A DNA stretch of 64,000 nt from Phytopseudomonas dryadis (GCF_004327355.1 NZ_QJUM01000021.1:47084-111083), one strand, 5' to 3'. Numbered from the stretch's first letter, positions 27,198 to 36,298 are shown. Program-made: numbers and translations. Notes: a model not told the origin generated them from the letters alone.

Positions 27198-27239
27198 GGG
27201 CTGTTGCCGTTTCAGCTTGCGCTGAAACGGCAACAGCCC
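27198..27239. repeat. Perfect 19-bp inverted repeat in the radC-coaBC divergent region
   Basis: GGGCTGTTGCCGTTTCAGC at 27198-27216 and its exact complement at 27221-27239 with a TTGC loop. No T-run, and it sits between two start codons, so it is not a normal terminator. Confidence 0.8.
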
Positions 27240-27327
27240 CTATCGTAGCCCAACTTTTTACGCGGTGATCGGCCTGGGGAGGCGTCATCATCGCGACGCA
27301 CATCCACCTTTCGACAAGGCAGGCCCC

Positions 27328-28536
27328 ATGCAGCGGCTGTATCGCAAACGCATCATTCTCGGCGTGGGGGGTGGCATCGCGGCGTACAAGAGCGCCGAAT
27401 TGATTCGCCGGCTCAAGGATCAGGGTGCCGAAGTGCGCGTGGTCATGACCCAGGGCGGGCGCGAATTCATCACCCCGCTGACACTGCAGGCACTGTCCGG
27501 CCACCCGGTACACCAGGATCTGCTCGATCCCGCCGCCGAAGCCGCCATGGGCCATATCGAGCTGGCGCGCTGGGCCGACCTGGTGCTGATCGCCCCCGCC
27601 ACCGCCGACCTGATGGCACGCCTGGCCCAGGGCGTGGCCGACGACCTGCTGAGCACCCTGGTGCTGGCCACCGATGCCCCGGTGGCCCTGGCGCCGGCGA
27701 TGAACCAGGCCATGTGGCGCGATCCGGCCACCCAGGCCAACGCCGCCCTGCTGCGCGAGCGCGGCCTGCGCCTGCTCGGCCCCGCCTCCGGCAGCCAGGC
27801 CTGCGGCGACGTGGGCATGGGCCGCATGCTCGAAGCCGATGACCTGGCCCAGCTCGCCGCCGACTGCTTCGAACACCTGTCCCTGACCGGCCAGCACGTG
27901 CTGATCACCGCCGGGCCGACCCAGGAAAACATCGATCCGGTGCGCTACATCACCAACCACAGCTCGGGCAAGATGGGCTTCGCCCTCGCCGAAGCGGCCG
28001 CCGAAGCCGGCGCCAAGGTCACCCTGATCTGCGGCCCGGTGCACCTGGCGACCCCGGATCGGGTCAGCCGTATCGACGTGGTCAGCGCCCGCGACATGCT
28101 CGCCGCCTGCGAAGCCGCCATGCCCTGCGACATCCTCATCGCCGCCGCCGCGGTGGCCGACTACCGCCCCGAGGTGGTCGCCCAGCACAAGCTCAAGAAA
28201 GACCCCAACAGCGGCGACGGCCTGCTGCTGCAGATGGTGCGCAACCCGGACATTCTCGCCACCCTCGCCCACCGCGACGACCGCCCGTTCAGCGTCGGCT
28301 TCGCCGCCGAGACCGAGAACCTGCTGGAATACGCCTCGCGCAAGCTCAAGGACAAGAACCTCGACCTGATCGTCGCCAATGACGTGGCCAATCCCAGCAT
28401 CGGCTTCAACAGCGAAGAGAACGCCATCACCATCATCGACCGCGAACTGCAGCAGAACAGCTTCGCCCAGACCAGCAAGGGCAAGATCGCCCGCCACCTG
28501 GTGAGCTTCATCGCCGCGCGCCTGCCACGCCCCTGA
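27328..28536 (+). CDS. coaBC: Bifunctional phosphopantothenoylcysteine decarboxylase/synthetase
   Basis: 402 residues from MQRLYRKRIILGVGGGIAAY. Makes 4'-phosphopantetheine for coenzyme A. CoaC half (about 1-185): flavin-binding GGIAAYKSAEL, catalytic His in AAMGHIELARWAD, APAMNQAMW, and the flexible Cys loop GSQACGDVGMG. CoaB half: ITAGPTQENIDPVRYITN, AAVADYRP, KLKKD. The frame is open upstream to 27265, but conservation starts here. First gene of coaBC-dut-algC-argB. Confidence 0.97.
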   Translation: MQRLYRKRIILGVGGGIAAYKSAELIRRLKDQGAEVRVVMTQGGREFITPLTLQALSGHPVHQDLLDPAAEAAMGHIELARWADLVLIAPATADLMARLAQGVADDLLSTLVLATDAPVALAPAMNQAMWRDPATQANAALLRERGLRLLGPASGSQACGDVGMGRMLEADDLAQLAADCFEHLSLTGQHVLITAGPTQENIDPVRYITNHSSGKMGFALAEAAAEAGAKVTLICGPVHLATPDRVSRIDVVSARDMLAACEAAMPCDILIAAAAVADYRPEVVAQHKLKKDPNSGDGLLLQMVRNPDILATLAHRDDRPFSVGFAAETENLLEYASRKLKDKNLDLIVANDVANPSIGFNSEENAITIIDRELQQNSFAQTSKGKIARHLVSFIAARLPRP

Positions 28537-28566
28537 TCCCTCTTCACCTACGGAACCGCAGATCCC

Positions 28567-29022
28567 ATGCACGCCTTACAAGCCAAGATTCTCGACCCGC
28601 GCCTCGGCAGCGACTTCCCCATGCCGGCCTATGCCACGCCCGGTTCGGCAGGACTGGATCTACGTGCCATGCTCAAGGAAGACCTGAGCCTGGCGCCCGG
28701 ACAGACCGTGCTGATTCCCACCGGCCTGGCGATCCACATCGCCGATCCCGGCCTGGCGGCACTGGTGCTGCCGCGCTCGGGCCTGGGCCACAAGCACGGC
28801 ATCGTCCTCGGCAACCTGGTCGGGCTGATCGACTCCGACTACCAGGGCGAGCTGATGGTCTCGTGCTGGAACCGCGGCGAGAGCAGCTTCGCCATGACGG
28901 TTGGCGAGCGCATCGCCCAACTGGTGCTGGTGCCGGTGGTGCAGGCCCGTTTCGAGGTGGTCGAGGCGTTCGACGACAGCGAGCGCGGCACTGGTGGCTT
29001 CGGCCATTCCGGCAGTCGCTGA
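28567..29022 (+). CDS. dut: dUTP diphosphatase
   Basis: 151 residues, standard length. All five dUTPase motifs appear, including AGLDLRA, PRSGLGHKHGIVLGNLVGLID (split motif 2/3) and the C-terminal arm RGTGGFGHSGSR. Hydrolyses dUTP to dUMP. 30 nt after coaBC and 37 nt before algC. Confidence 0.97.
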   Translation: MHALQAKILDPRLGSDFPMPAYATPGSAGLDLRAMLKEDLSLAPGQTVLIPTGLAIHIADPGLAALVLPRSGLGHKHGIVLGNLVGLIDSDYQGELMVSCWNRGESSFAMTVGERIAQLVLVPVVQARFEVVEAFDDSERGTGGFGHSGSR

Positions 29023-29059
29023 GCCGCAGCCCCAGACGATCCATGCCAGGAGAGGCTCG

Positions 29060-31630
29060 ATGAAAGGCTTCAAACGCGCACCCAGGGAAGAACGCTCCGG
29101 CGAATCGCTCGACACCCGCAAGGCGCAGCCCAGGCGCGGCCCCGCCGACCTGCTGCCCGGCGCCATCGCCGCCGCGCTGGGCATCGCCCTGGCCGCCGCC
29201 CTGCTGTGGTTCGGCCCGCTCGACTCGGCGCGCCAGGTGCAACAGGCACAACTGGTGCAGGCCTGGGGCGGCGGACAGGCCGCCAGCCTACAGCTGGCGC
29301 TGAAACAGCTCGCTGCCGACACCCTGGCCGCCGCGCGCAACCCGGCGCTGCTGCAGGCCCTGCAAAGCGGCGACGAGGCGCAACTGCGCAGCACCGAGGG
29401 CAGCTTGCGTTACTGGGACGGCGTGGTCGATGCCCACCTCAACCCCAGCGGCCAGGCCGTGCAGGACGCCAACCGCGCGGCGCCGATGAACTTCGCCGCC
29501 CTGGACATGCTGCGCCGCCTGGAAAGCGGGCAGGCACCGGCCGCCGAAGCCTACAGGGTCGGCCAGCGCTGGCTGGTGTACAGCGTCGCGCCGGTGCGCC
29601 AGAACGACGACCAGCCGCTGCAGGGCACGCTGCTGCTGGCGTTCGACCTCGAGCGCCTGCTCGCCAGCCTGCCGCCACTGCCCGCCGATGTCGGGCAGAT
29701 CCAGCTGATCCAGAAATTCGACAGCGCCGGCGCCCAGGTGCTGGCTCAGCGCGGCCAGGGCGACGGCAACCCCAGCTCGTTCCCCAGCGGTAATCCGCAC
29801 TGGACACTGGTGTTCACCCCGGCGGCCGGTCTCGGTGCCGCGGGGCTGTCCCCCGAGCTGCTGGGCCTGGCCCTGCTGATCGCCCTGGCTGGCGCGTTGA
29901 CCGGTGTCTATCTGGTCGACTGGCGCCTGCAACAGCGCCTGCACGGCGATGTCCTGCAATTGTCCCAGTTGCTCAAAGAACTCTCGGCGGGCAAAGCCGT
30001 CAAAGCCTTCAGCTTGAGCCTGCCGCCCCTGCACCACCTGGCACAGGTCCTGGCCCGGCTGCCACGTCGTCCCCAAGAGCCCGTGGCGAGTCGCCCGCCA
30101 GTCGCCAGCGTGCCAGCCACCCCTGTCGCGGCCAAGCCGGCGGATCTGATCGATCCGCTGTTTCAAGACACCGATATCCTCGATATCGACATTCTCGACG
30201 ATGACCAGGATCTCCTGGGACTGGAGCAGACCCCGACCATGACCGCGCCACAAGCCCCGAAACTTCCTGCAGACATCTTCCGAGCCTATGACATCCGCGG
30301 TGTGGTGGGCAGTGGCCTGACCCCGGAAACGGCTTACTGGATCGGCCGCGCCATCGGCTCGCAGAGCCTGGCCCAGGGCGAACCCAACGTGGCCGTCGGC
30401 CGTGACGGGCGCCTGTCCGGCCCCGAGCTGGTGCAGCAGCTGATCCAGGGCCTGATCGATTGCGGCTGTCAGGTCAGCGATGTCGGCATGGTGCCCACCC
30501 CGGTGGTGTATTACGCCGCCCACGTGCTCGCCGGCAAATCCGCGGTGATGCTCACCGGCAGCCACAACCCGCCGGACTACAACGGCTTCAAGATCGTCAT
30601 CGCCGGCGACACCCTGGCCAACGAACAGATCCAGGCGCTCAAGGCGCGCATCGACGACAACGACCTGATCAGCGGCGTCGGCGCGGTCGAGCAGGTCGAC
30701 CTGCTGCCGCGCTACTTCAAGCAGATCCGTGAAGACATCGCCATGGCCAAACCGCTGAAGGTGGTGGTCGACTGCGGCAACGGCGCCGCCGGCGTGATCG
30801 CGCCGCAACTGATCGAAGCCCTGGGTTGCCAGGTGATCCCGCTGTTCTGCGAAGTCGACGGCAACTTCCCCAACCACCACCCGGACCCGGGTAAACCGGA
30901 GAACCTGGTCGACCTGATCGCCAAGGTCAAGGAGGAGAACGCCGACCTCGGCCTGGCCTTCGACGGCGATGGCGACCGCGTCGGCGTGGTCACCAACAGC
31001 GGCTCCATCGTCTACCCCGATCGCCTGCTGATGCTGTTCGCCAAGGATGTGGTATCGCGCAACCCGGGTGCCGACATCATCTTCGACGTCAAGTGCACGC
31101 GCCGCCTGACCCCGTTGATCAGCGGCTACGGCGGCCGCCCGGTGATGTGGAAGACCGGCCACTCGCTGATCAAGAAGAAGATGAAGGAAACCGGCGCCCT
31201 GCTGGCCGGGGAAATGAGCGGCCACGTGTTCTTCAAGGAACGCTGGTTCGGTTTCGACGACGGCATCTACGCCGCCGCCCGCCTGCTGGAGATCCTCAGC
31301 CAGGACAAGCGCAGCGCCGAGCAGGTGTTCGCCGCCTTCCCCAGCGACATCGCCACGCCGGAAATCAACATCAAGGTCACCGAGCAGAACAAGTTCGGCA
31401 TCATCGAACGCCTGCAGCGCGAGGGTCAGTGGGGCGAAGGCAACATCACCACCCTCGACGGCGTGCGCGTCGACTATCCCAAGGGCTGGGGCCTGGTGCG
31501 TGCGTCCAACACCACCCCGGTGCTGGTGCTGCGCTTCGAAGCGGAGAGCCAGCAGGAGCTCGAACGGATCCAGGCGGTGTTCCGCTCGCAGTTGCACATT
31601 GTCGCCCCCGATATCAATCTACCGTCCTGA
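29060..31630 (+). CDS. algC: Phosphomannomutase/phosphoglucomutase AlgC with N-terminal membrane module
   Basis: 856 residues from ATG at 29060, with AGGAGAGG 6 nt upstream. Residues 1-393: helix at about 35-52, a roughly 200-residue periplasmic-looking domain, a second helix at about 275-295, and an acidic linker (DILDIDILDDDQD). Residues 394-856 equal the classical 463-residue AlgC: phospho-Ser in AVMLTGSHNPP (Ser108 from Met394, residue 501 overall) and metal loop DGDGDR. Interconverts mannose- and glucose-1/6-phosphates for alginate, LPS and rhamnolipid. An internal ATG at 30239 could also give the short form, but its ribosome-binding site is weak. Next to argB. Confidence 0.93.
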   Translation: MKGFKRAPREERSGESLDTRKAQPRRGPADLLPGAIAAALGIALAAALLWFGPLDSARQVQQAQLVQAWGGGQAASLQLALKQLAADTLAAARNPALLQALQSGDEAQLRSTEGSLRYWDGVVDAHLNPSGQAVQDANRAAPMNFAALDMLRRLESGQAPAAEAYRVGQRWLVYSVAPVRQNDDQPLQGTLLLAFDLERLLASLPPLPADVGQIQLIQKFDSAGAQVLAQRGQGDGNPSSFPSGNPHWTLVFTPAAGLGAAGLSPELLGLALLIALAGALTGVYLVDWRLQQRLHGDVLQLSQLLKELSAGKAVKAFSLSLPPLHHLAQVLARLPRRPQEPVASRPPVASVPATPVAAKPADLIDPLFQDTDILDIDILDDDQDLLGLEQTPTMTAPQAPKLPADIFRAYDIRGVVGSGLTPETAYWIGRAIGSQSLAQGEPNVAVGRDGRLSGPELVQQLIQGLIDCGCQVSDVGMVPTPVVYYAAHVLAGKSAVMLTGSHNPPDYNGFKIVIAGDTLANEQIQALKARIDDNDLISGVGAVEQVDLLPRYFKQIREDIAMAKPLKVVVDCGNGAAGVIAPQLIEALGCQVIPLFCEVDGNFPNHHPDPGKPENLVDLIAKVKEENADLGLAFDGDGDRVGVVTNSGSIVYPDRLLMLFAKDVVSRNPGADIIFDVKCTRRLTPLISGYGGRPVMWKTGHSLIKKKMKETGALLAGEMSGHVFFKERWFGFDDGIYAAARLLEILSQDKRSAEQVFAAFPSDIATPEINIKVTEQNKFGIIERLQREGQWGEGNITTLDGVRVDYPKGWGLVRASNTTPVLVLRFEAESQQELERIQAVFRSQLHIVAPDINLPS

Positions 31631-31654
31631 TCCGCCCAGCACTGGAGCCCCTGC

Positions 31655-32560
31655 ATGACCCTAGAGCGTGATGCCGCCACCAACGTCGCCAAGGTTCTGT
31701 CCGAAGCACTGCCGTACATCCGCCGCTTCGTCGGCAAGACCCTGGTGATCAAATACGGCGGCAACGCCATGGAAAGCGACGAGCTGAAGACCGGCTTCGC
31801 CCGCGATATCGTGCTTATGAAGGCCGTCGGCATCAACCCGGTGGTGGTGCATGGCGGCGGCCCGCAGATCGGCGACCTGCTCAAGCGCCTGTCGATCGAA
31901 AGCCACTTCATCGACGGCATGCGCGTCACCGATGCGCAGACCATGGACGTGGTGGAAATGGTGCTCGGCGGCCAGGTCAACAAGGACATCGTCAACCTGA
32001 TCAACCGGCATGGCGGCAGCGCCATCGGCCTGACCGGCAAGGACGCCGAGCTGATCCGCGCCAAGAAGCTCAAGGTCACCCGCCAGACCCCGGAAATGAC
32101 CCAGCCGGAAATCATCGACATCGGCCATGTGGGCGAGGTCACCGGGGTCAACGTCGAACTGCTGAACATGCTGGTCAAGGGCAATTTCATCCCAGTGATC
32201 GCCCCCATCGGCGTGGGTCCGGACGGCGAGTCCTACAACATCAACGCGGACCTGGTGGCGGGCAAGGTGGCCGAAGCCCTGAAAGCCGAGAAGCTGATGC
32301 TGCTGACCAACATCGCCGGCCTGATGGACAAGCAGGGCCAGGTGCTCACCGGCCTGACCACCGAGCAGGTCGATGGCCTGATCGCCGATGGCACCATCTA
32401 CGGCGGCATGCTGCCGAAGATCCGTTGCGCCCTGGAGGCGGTGCAGGGCGGTGTCACCACCGCCCATATCATCGACGGCCGCGTACCCAATGCGGTGCTG
32501 CTGGAAATCTTCACCGATACCGGTGTGGGTACCCTGATCAGCAACCGCAAGCGTCACTGA
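31655..32560 (+). CDS. argB: Acetylglutamate kinase
   Basis: 301 residues. Phosphorylates N-acetylglutamate in arginine synthesis. Seen: VIKYGGNAM (Lys of the kinase fold), VHGGGPQIGDLLKRL, INADLVAGKVAEAL and GGMLPKIRCALEAV. The N-terminal helix (about 1-25) is the extension found in arginine-sensitive hexameric forms. 24 nt after algC; its probable terminator is interrupted by a MITE-like element. Confidence 0.97.
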   Translation: MTLERDAATNVAKVLSEALPYIRRFVGKTLVIKYGGNAMESDELKTGFARDIVLMKAVGINPVVVHGGGPQIGDLLKRLSIESHFIDGMRVTDAQTMDVVEMVLGGQVNKDIVNLINRHGGSAIGLTGKDAELIRAKKLKVTRQTPEMTQPEIIDIGHVGEVTGVNVELLNMLVKGNFIPVIAPIGVGPDGESYNINADLVAGKVAEALKAEKLMLLTNIAGLMDKQGQVLTGLTTEQVDGLIADGTIYGGMLPKIRCALEAVQGGVTTAHIIDGRVPNAVLLEIFTDTGVGTLISNRKRH

Positions 32561-32574
32561 TCCCTGTCCGCTGA

Positions 32575-32832
32575 ACGAAAACGCCGGCTGCTCAGCCAAA
32601 TGCCAGTCAGTTAAGCATTTGGCCCACAAAACGACGGTTTGTCCTGGCCCTGTGGGAGCCGCGACCCCGCGGCGATTGCTGGCCATCACACGCCTTGTGC
32701 GATGGCTACCATTGCATCGCGCCGAGGTCGACGCTCCTACACGGGCGGCTGTTTACCGCTCTTCGGTAGGTGCCCCTGCTCCTACAAGCACCTTATCTGA
32801 TCGGCATTAGGCTGCTCAGCCGGCGTTTTCGT
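32575..32832. terminator. argB terminator split by an insertion
   Basis: The arms ACGAAAACGCCGGCT (32575-32589) and AGCCGGCGTTTTCGT (32818-32832) are exact complements. Removing the element and one copy of the GCTGCTCAGC duplication gives a 15-bp stem with a GCTC loop. As it stands the arms are 228 bp apart. Confidence 0.75.
32597..32810 (-). mobile_element. MITE-like element, copy 2, inside the argB terminator
   Basis: About 214 bp, inverted relative to copy 1 (17663-17864) and clearly homologous along its length. Ends CAAATGCCAGTCAG and (complement) CTAATGCCGATCAG. Flanked by GCTGCTCAGC at 32587-32596 and 32811-32820, a perfect 10-bp duplication (11 bp if the next C is counted). Non-coding. 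Confidence 0.82.
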
Positions 32833-32843
32833 CTGCAGATGTT

Positions 32844-32915
32844 GTAGCCCGGGTCGAGCGAAGCGACACCCGGGAAGGACATCCCTGGGTATCGCTTCGC
32901 TCAACACCAGGCTAC
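32844..32915. repeat. GTAGCC-type REP doublet
   Basis: GTAGCCCGGGTCGAGCGAAG...and its inverted partner ending CAACACCAGGCTAC. Immediately right of the split argB terminator and 13 nt from the TRAP binding-protein stop. Confidence 0.8.
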
Positions 32916-32927
32916 GGAGCTTCGGTC

Positions 32928-34025
32928 TCAACGAATGGCGTAGATATCCTTCTCGTTGGCCTCGGCGTACTCGTACAGACGCGCCAGGTAGGCCTTCTGC
33001 TGCTCCCATACCTTGCTCGCCGCCGGATCGGCCGCGGCGGTGGCGTCGACCACTTCGGCGGAGACTTCCTTGAGCCTGGCCAGTACCTCGTCCGGCAGAC
33101 GGCGCACGTCGACGCCCTCCTTCTTGAGCTGCTCCATCGACTCCATGTTCTTGGCGTTGTAGTCGTCGAGCATGTCGCCGTTGACGTCGCGCGCGGCCGC
33201 CCGGACGATGGCCTGCAGGTCGGCAGGCAGGGTTTCCCAGGCCTTGATGTTGATGTCCAGCTCGAAGGTGACGTTCGGTTCCTGCCAACCCGGCGTGTAG
33301 TAGTACTTGGCCGCCTTGTGCAGGCCCAGGGCCTGGTCGTTGTAGGGCCCGATCCACTCGGTGGCGTCGATGGCGCCGGTCTGCAGGGCAGTGAAGATCT
33401 CACCCGCCGGCATGTTGACCACGGTACCGCCGACCTTGGTCAGCACCTCGCCGCCCAGGCCCGGGGTACGCATCTTCAGGCCCTTGAGGTCATTGACCGA
33501 ATTGATTTCCTTGTTGAACCAGCCGGCGGTCTGCACACCGGTGGCGCCGCAGGCCATCGGCAGTACGCCATAAGGTTTGTACACCTCTTCCCAGAGCTGG
33601 ATGCCGCCGCCGTAATGCAGCCAGGCGTTCATTTCCTGGGCATTGGGGCCGAACGGCAGGGCGCAGAAGAATTGCGCGGCGGGCACCTTGCCCTTCCAGT
33701 AATAGGGGGCGCCATGGCCCATTTCGGCGGTGCCGCGCGACACCGCGTCGAACACTTCGAGGGCCGGCACCAGCTCACCGGCGGCGTAGACCTTGACCTT
33801 CAGCCGGCCATTGCTCATCTGCTCGACGAGCTTGGCGAAGCGCTCGGCGCCGACGCCCACGCCGGGGAAGTTCTTCGGCCACGAGGTGACCATTTTCCAG
33901 TTGAAGGTTTTCGTTTCGGCACTCTGTTGCGGCGTGCCGGCGGCATCGGTTTCCTTGTTGCAACCGACCAGCGCACCGGCAGCCAGGCCGACACCTGCAG
34001 CGGCAAGTATTTGGCGACGTTTCAT
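32928..34025 (-). CDS. TRAP transporter solute-binding protein (DctP/TakP type)
   Basis: 365 residues; AAGGAG precedes the ATG. The N-terminus MKRRQILAAAGVGLAAGA has a twin-arginine flavour, followed by a lipobox-like LVGCNKE. Body: WPKNFPGVGVGAERFAKLVE, GTAEMGHGAPYYWKGK, LPFGPNAQEMNAWLHYGGG, ATEWIGPYND, the TakP/oxo-acid-binding subfamily. Captures carboxylates in the periplasm. Divergent from the membrane subunits at 34353-36267, separated by a 327-bp regulatory gap. Ligand uncertain. Confidence 0.9.
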   Translation of the reverse strand: MKRRQILAAAGVGLAAGALVGCNKETDAAGTPQQSAETKTFNWKMVTSWPKNFPGVGVGAERFAKLVEQMSNGRLKVKVYAAGELVPALEVFDAVSRGTAEMGHGAPYYWKGKVPAAQFFCALPFGPNAQEMNAWLHYGGGIQLWEEVYKPYGVLPMACGATGVQTAGWFNKEINSVNDLKGLKMRTPGLGGEVLTKVGGTVVNMPAGEIFTALQTGAIDATEWIGPYNDQALGLHKAAKYYYTPGWQEPNVTFELDINIKAWETLPADLQAIVRAAARDVNGDMLDDYNAKNMESMEQLKKEGVDVRRLPDEVLARLKEVSAEVVDATAAADPAASKVWEQQKAYLARLYEYAEANEKDIYAIR

Positions 34026-34352
34026 GGGGGGTAGCTCCTTGTTGTTGTAATAATCACCGGGCCGTAGCGGCCGCCGGAAGACGGCAGTGGCAATGTGCCA
34101 ACCGCACGTGCGCATTATCGTATGCCTTGGGCATGGGCGAGGCCCCGCGGGCAAATGTTGCAATACATGTCACAAGACGCCCCGCGCGCCGACACGCGCA
34201 AGCCTCGGCACGGCCAAGGCCGCCTACATTAGAGGCAAGCGGCCATCGCGCTCGACAAATGCGACTAAAGTTGTATCGCCATTGCCGTGCTCATGAGTAG
34301 CGGCCTAGAATCGCCGGCTTTTTTGGCTTTTTCATAACTATAAGGACTCGAT
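34026..34352. other. Divergent regulatory region of the TRAP transporter
   Basis: 327 bp with no gene. Holds the promoters of both TRAP units. CGACTAAAGTTGTATCG (34262-34278) is an imperfect palindrome and a plausible response-regulator site. TTTTTTGGCTTTTTC near 34320 and AAGGA before the dctQ ATG are the other marked features. Confidence 0.45.
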
Positions 34353-34898
34353 ATGTCCAATACGCCTCCACTTCCTCTGGGGATCGCCCAGGTCATCGAC
34401 ACGGTGAACTTCCGCTTCGGCCAGGCCTGCTCCTGGTTGACCCTGTTTCTGGTATTCGGCACCGCCCTGGTGGTGATACTGCGTTATGGCCTGAACATGG
34501 GCGCTACCGCCCTGCAGGAGGCCGTACTCTATGCCCACGCCCTGGTATTCATGGGCGCCGCGGCCTGGGCGCTGCAGCGCAATGCCCACGTGCGGGTGGA
34601 CATCTTCTATCAGCAGTTCGGTGGCCGCCGTCAGGCCCTGGTGGAGATTCTCGGCACCCTGTTCCTGTTGCTGCCGGTCTGCCTGTTCCTCGGCTGGGCC
34701 AGCTGGGACTACGTGGCCAACTCCTGGTCGACCCGGGAAGGCTCCAGCGAGTCGGGCGGACTCAAGTTCGTCTACCTGCAGAAGAGCATCATCCTGGTGC
34801 TGGTGGTCAGCCTGGCCCTGCAAGGCGTGTCCAACCTGATCAAGGCCATCTACCTGCTGCTCGGCATCCTGCCGGAGCAGGAGGTGAAGCATGGCTGA
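34353..34898 (+). CDS. TRAP transporter small permease (DctQ)
   Basis: 181 residues with four hydrophobic helices (for example WLTLFLVFGTALVVILRYG and ILGTLFLLLPVCLFLGW), and the family motif GATALQEAVLYAHALVFMGAAAW. Partners the large permease, whose start overlaps its end by 8 nt. Confidence 0.9.
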   Translation: MSNTPPLPLGIAQVIDTVNFRFGQACSWLTLFLVFGTALVVILRYGLNMGATALQEAVLYAHALVFMGAAAWALQRNAHVRVDIFYQQFGGRRQALVEILGTLFLLLPVCLFLGWASWDYVANSWSTREGSSESGGLKFVYLQKSIILVLVVSLALQGVSNLIKAIYLLLGILPEQEVKHG

Positions 34899-36267
34899 AG
34901 TCATGGCGATCCTGCTGTTCGTCAGCATCTGCGTGGCGCTGATGGGCGGTTATCCGGTGGCCTTCACCCTCGCCGGCGTATCCCTGCTGTTCGCCGCCAT
35001 CGGCACCCTCAGCGGCACCTTCGACCCCGGTTACCTGAGCGCCCTGCCCAACCGCCTGTTCGGCATCATGAACAACCAGACCATGCTGGCCGTGCCGCTG
35101 TTCGTGTTCATGGGCGTGATGCTGGAGAAATCCAAGGTCGCCGAAGACCTGCTCGAATCCATGTCGCGGCTGTTCGGCGGCATCCGCGGCGGCCTGGCGA
35201 TTTCGGTGTGCCTGGTCGGCGCGCTGCTCGCCGCCAGCACCGGCATCGTCGGCGCCACCGTGGTGACCATGGGCCTGCTGGCCCTGCCGACCCTGCTCAA
35301 GCGCGGCTTCGATCCGGCCGTGGCCACCGGCACCCTGGCCGCCACCGGCACCCTGGGGCAGATCATTCCGCCCTCCATCGTGCTGGTACTGCTCGGTGAC
35401 GTGATGTCCAGCGCCTACCAGCAGGCGCAATTGCGCATGGGCATCTTCTCGCCGAAGACCGTCTCGGTCGGCGACCTGTTCATGGGCGCGCTGCTGCCCG
35501 GCCTGCTGCTGGTGGTGCTGTACGTTGGCTACCTGGTGCTGGTGGCGATCTTCCAGCCGAAGAAAATGCCGGTGGTGCCGAAAGAGGAACTCGGCGAGGT
35601 GCAATGGGGCAAGCTGCTCGGCGCGCTGGTGCCGCCACTGGTGCTGATCGTCGCCGTGCTCGGCTCGATCCTCGCCGGTTACGCGACACCGACCGAAGCC
35701 GCCGCCATCGGCGCGGTGGGCGCTACCCTGCTGGCCCTGTTCAAGGGCCAGCTGAGCCTGCCGCAACTGCGTAGCGTGGCCCAGGGCACCACGGAAATTT
35801 CCAGCATGGTGTTCCTGATCCTGATCGGCGCCTCGCTGTTCTCCCTGGTGTTCCGTGGCTTTGGCGGCGAAGCGCTGATCGAGGACGTGTTCCAGCAGTT
35901 GCCGGGCGGCGTGCTCGGCGCCTTCTTCCTGGTCATGCTGGTGATCTTCCTGCTCGGCTTCATCCTCGACTTCATCGAGATCATCTTCGTGGTGGTGCCG
36001 ATCGTCGGGCCGGTGCTGATGGCCATGGGCCTCGACCCGATCTGGCTCGGGGTGATGATCGCGCTGAACCTGCAGACCTCGTTCCTCACCCCGCCACTGG
36101 GCTTCTCGCTGTTCTACCTGCGCGGGGTGACACCACGCTCGGTATCGACCAGCACCATGTACCGTGGGGTGATCCCGTTCATCGCCATCCAGTTGCTGAT
36201 GCTGGTCATCGCCTATCAGTTCCCGGCGCTGATCACCTGGCTACCGAATCAGGTCTACGGTTCGTAA
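34891..36267 (+). CDS. TRAP transporter large permease (DctM)
   Basis: 458 residues, many membrane helices. Seen: GGYPVAFTLAGVSLLFA, GGIRGGLAISVCLVGALLAASTGIVGATV, ATGTLGQIIPPSIVLVLLGD and ATPTEAAAIGAVGA, the DctM signature. Forms the sodium-driven channel with DctQ. Ends 3 nt before a strong terminator. Confidence 0.95.
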   Translation: MAEVMAILLFVSICVALMGGYPVAFTLAGVSLLFAAIGTLSGTFDPGYLSALPNRLFGIMNNQTMLAVPLFVFMGVMLEKSKVAEDLLESMSRLFGGIRGGLAISVCLVGALLAASTGIVGATVVTMGLLALPTLLKRGFDPAVATGTLAATGTLGQIIPPSIVLVLLGDVMSSAYQQAQLRMGIFSPKTVSVGDLFMGALLPGLLLVVLYVGYLVLVAIFQPKKMPVVPKEELGEVQWGKLLGALVPPLVLIVAVLGSILAGYATPTEAAAIGAVGATLLALFKGQLSLPQLRSVAQGTTEISSMVFLILIGASLFSLVFRGFGGEALIEDVFQQLPGGVLGAFFLVMLVIFLLGFILDFIEIIFVVVPIVGPVLMAMGLDPIWLGVMIALNLQTSFLTPPLGFSLFYLRGVTPRSVSTSTMYRGVIPFIAIQLLMLVIAYQFPALITWLPNQVYGS

Positions 36268-36270
36268 AGC

Positions 36271-36298
36271 AAAAACGCCCGTCTCGACGGGCGTTTTT
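36271..36298. terminator. Rho-independent terminator after dctM
   Basis: AAAAACGCCCGT-CTCG-ACGGGCGTTTTT: 12-bp stem with A-run and T-run, 3 nt after the dctM stop. Confidence 0.93.

Noticed and set aside
26470..28572. 700-codon minus-strand frame joining the coaBC antisense to RadC
   Set aside because: Only the last 224 codons (RadC) are conserved; the rest is a shadow of coaBC.
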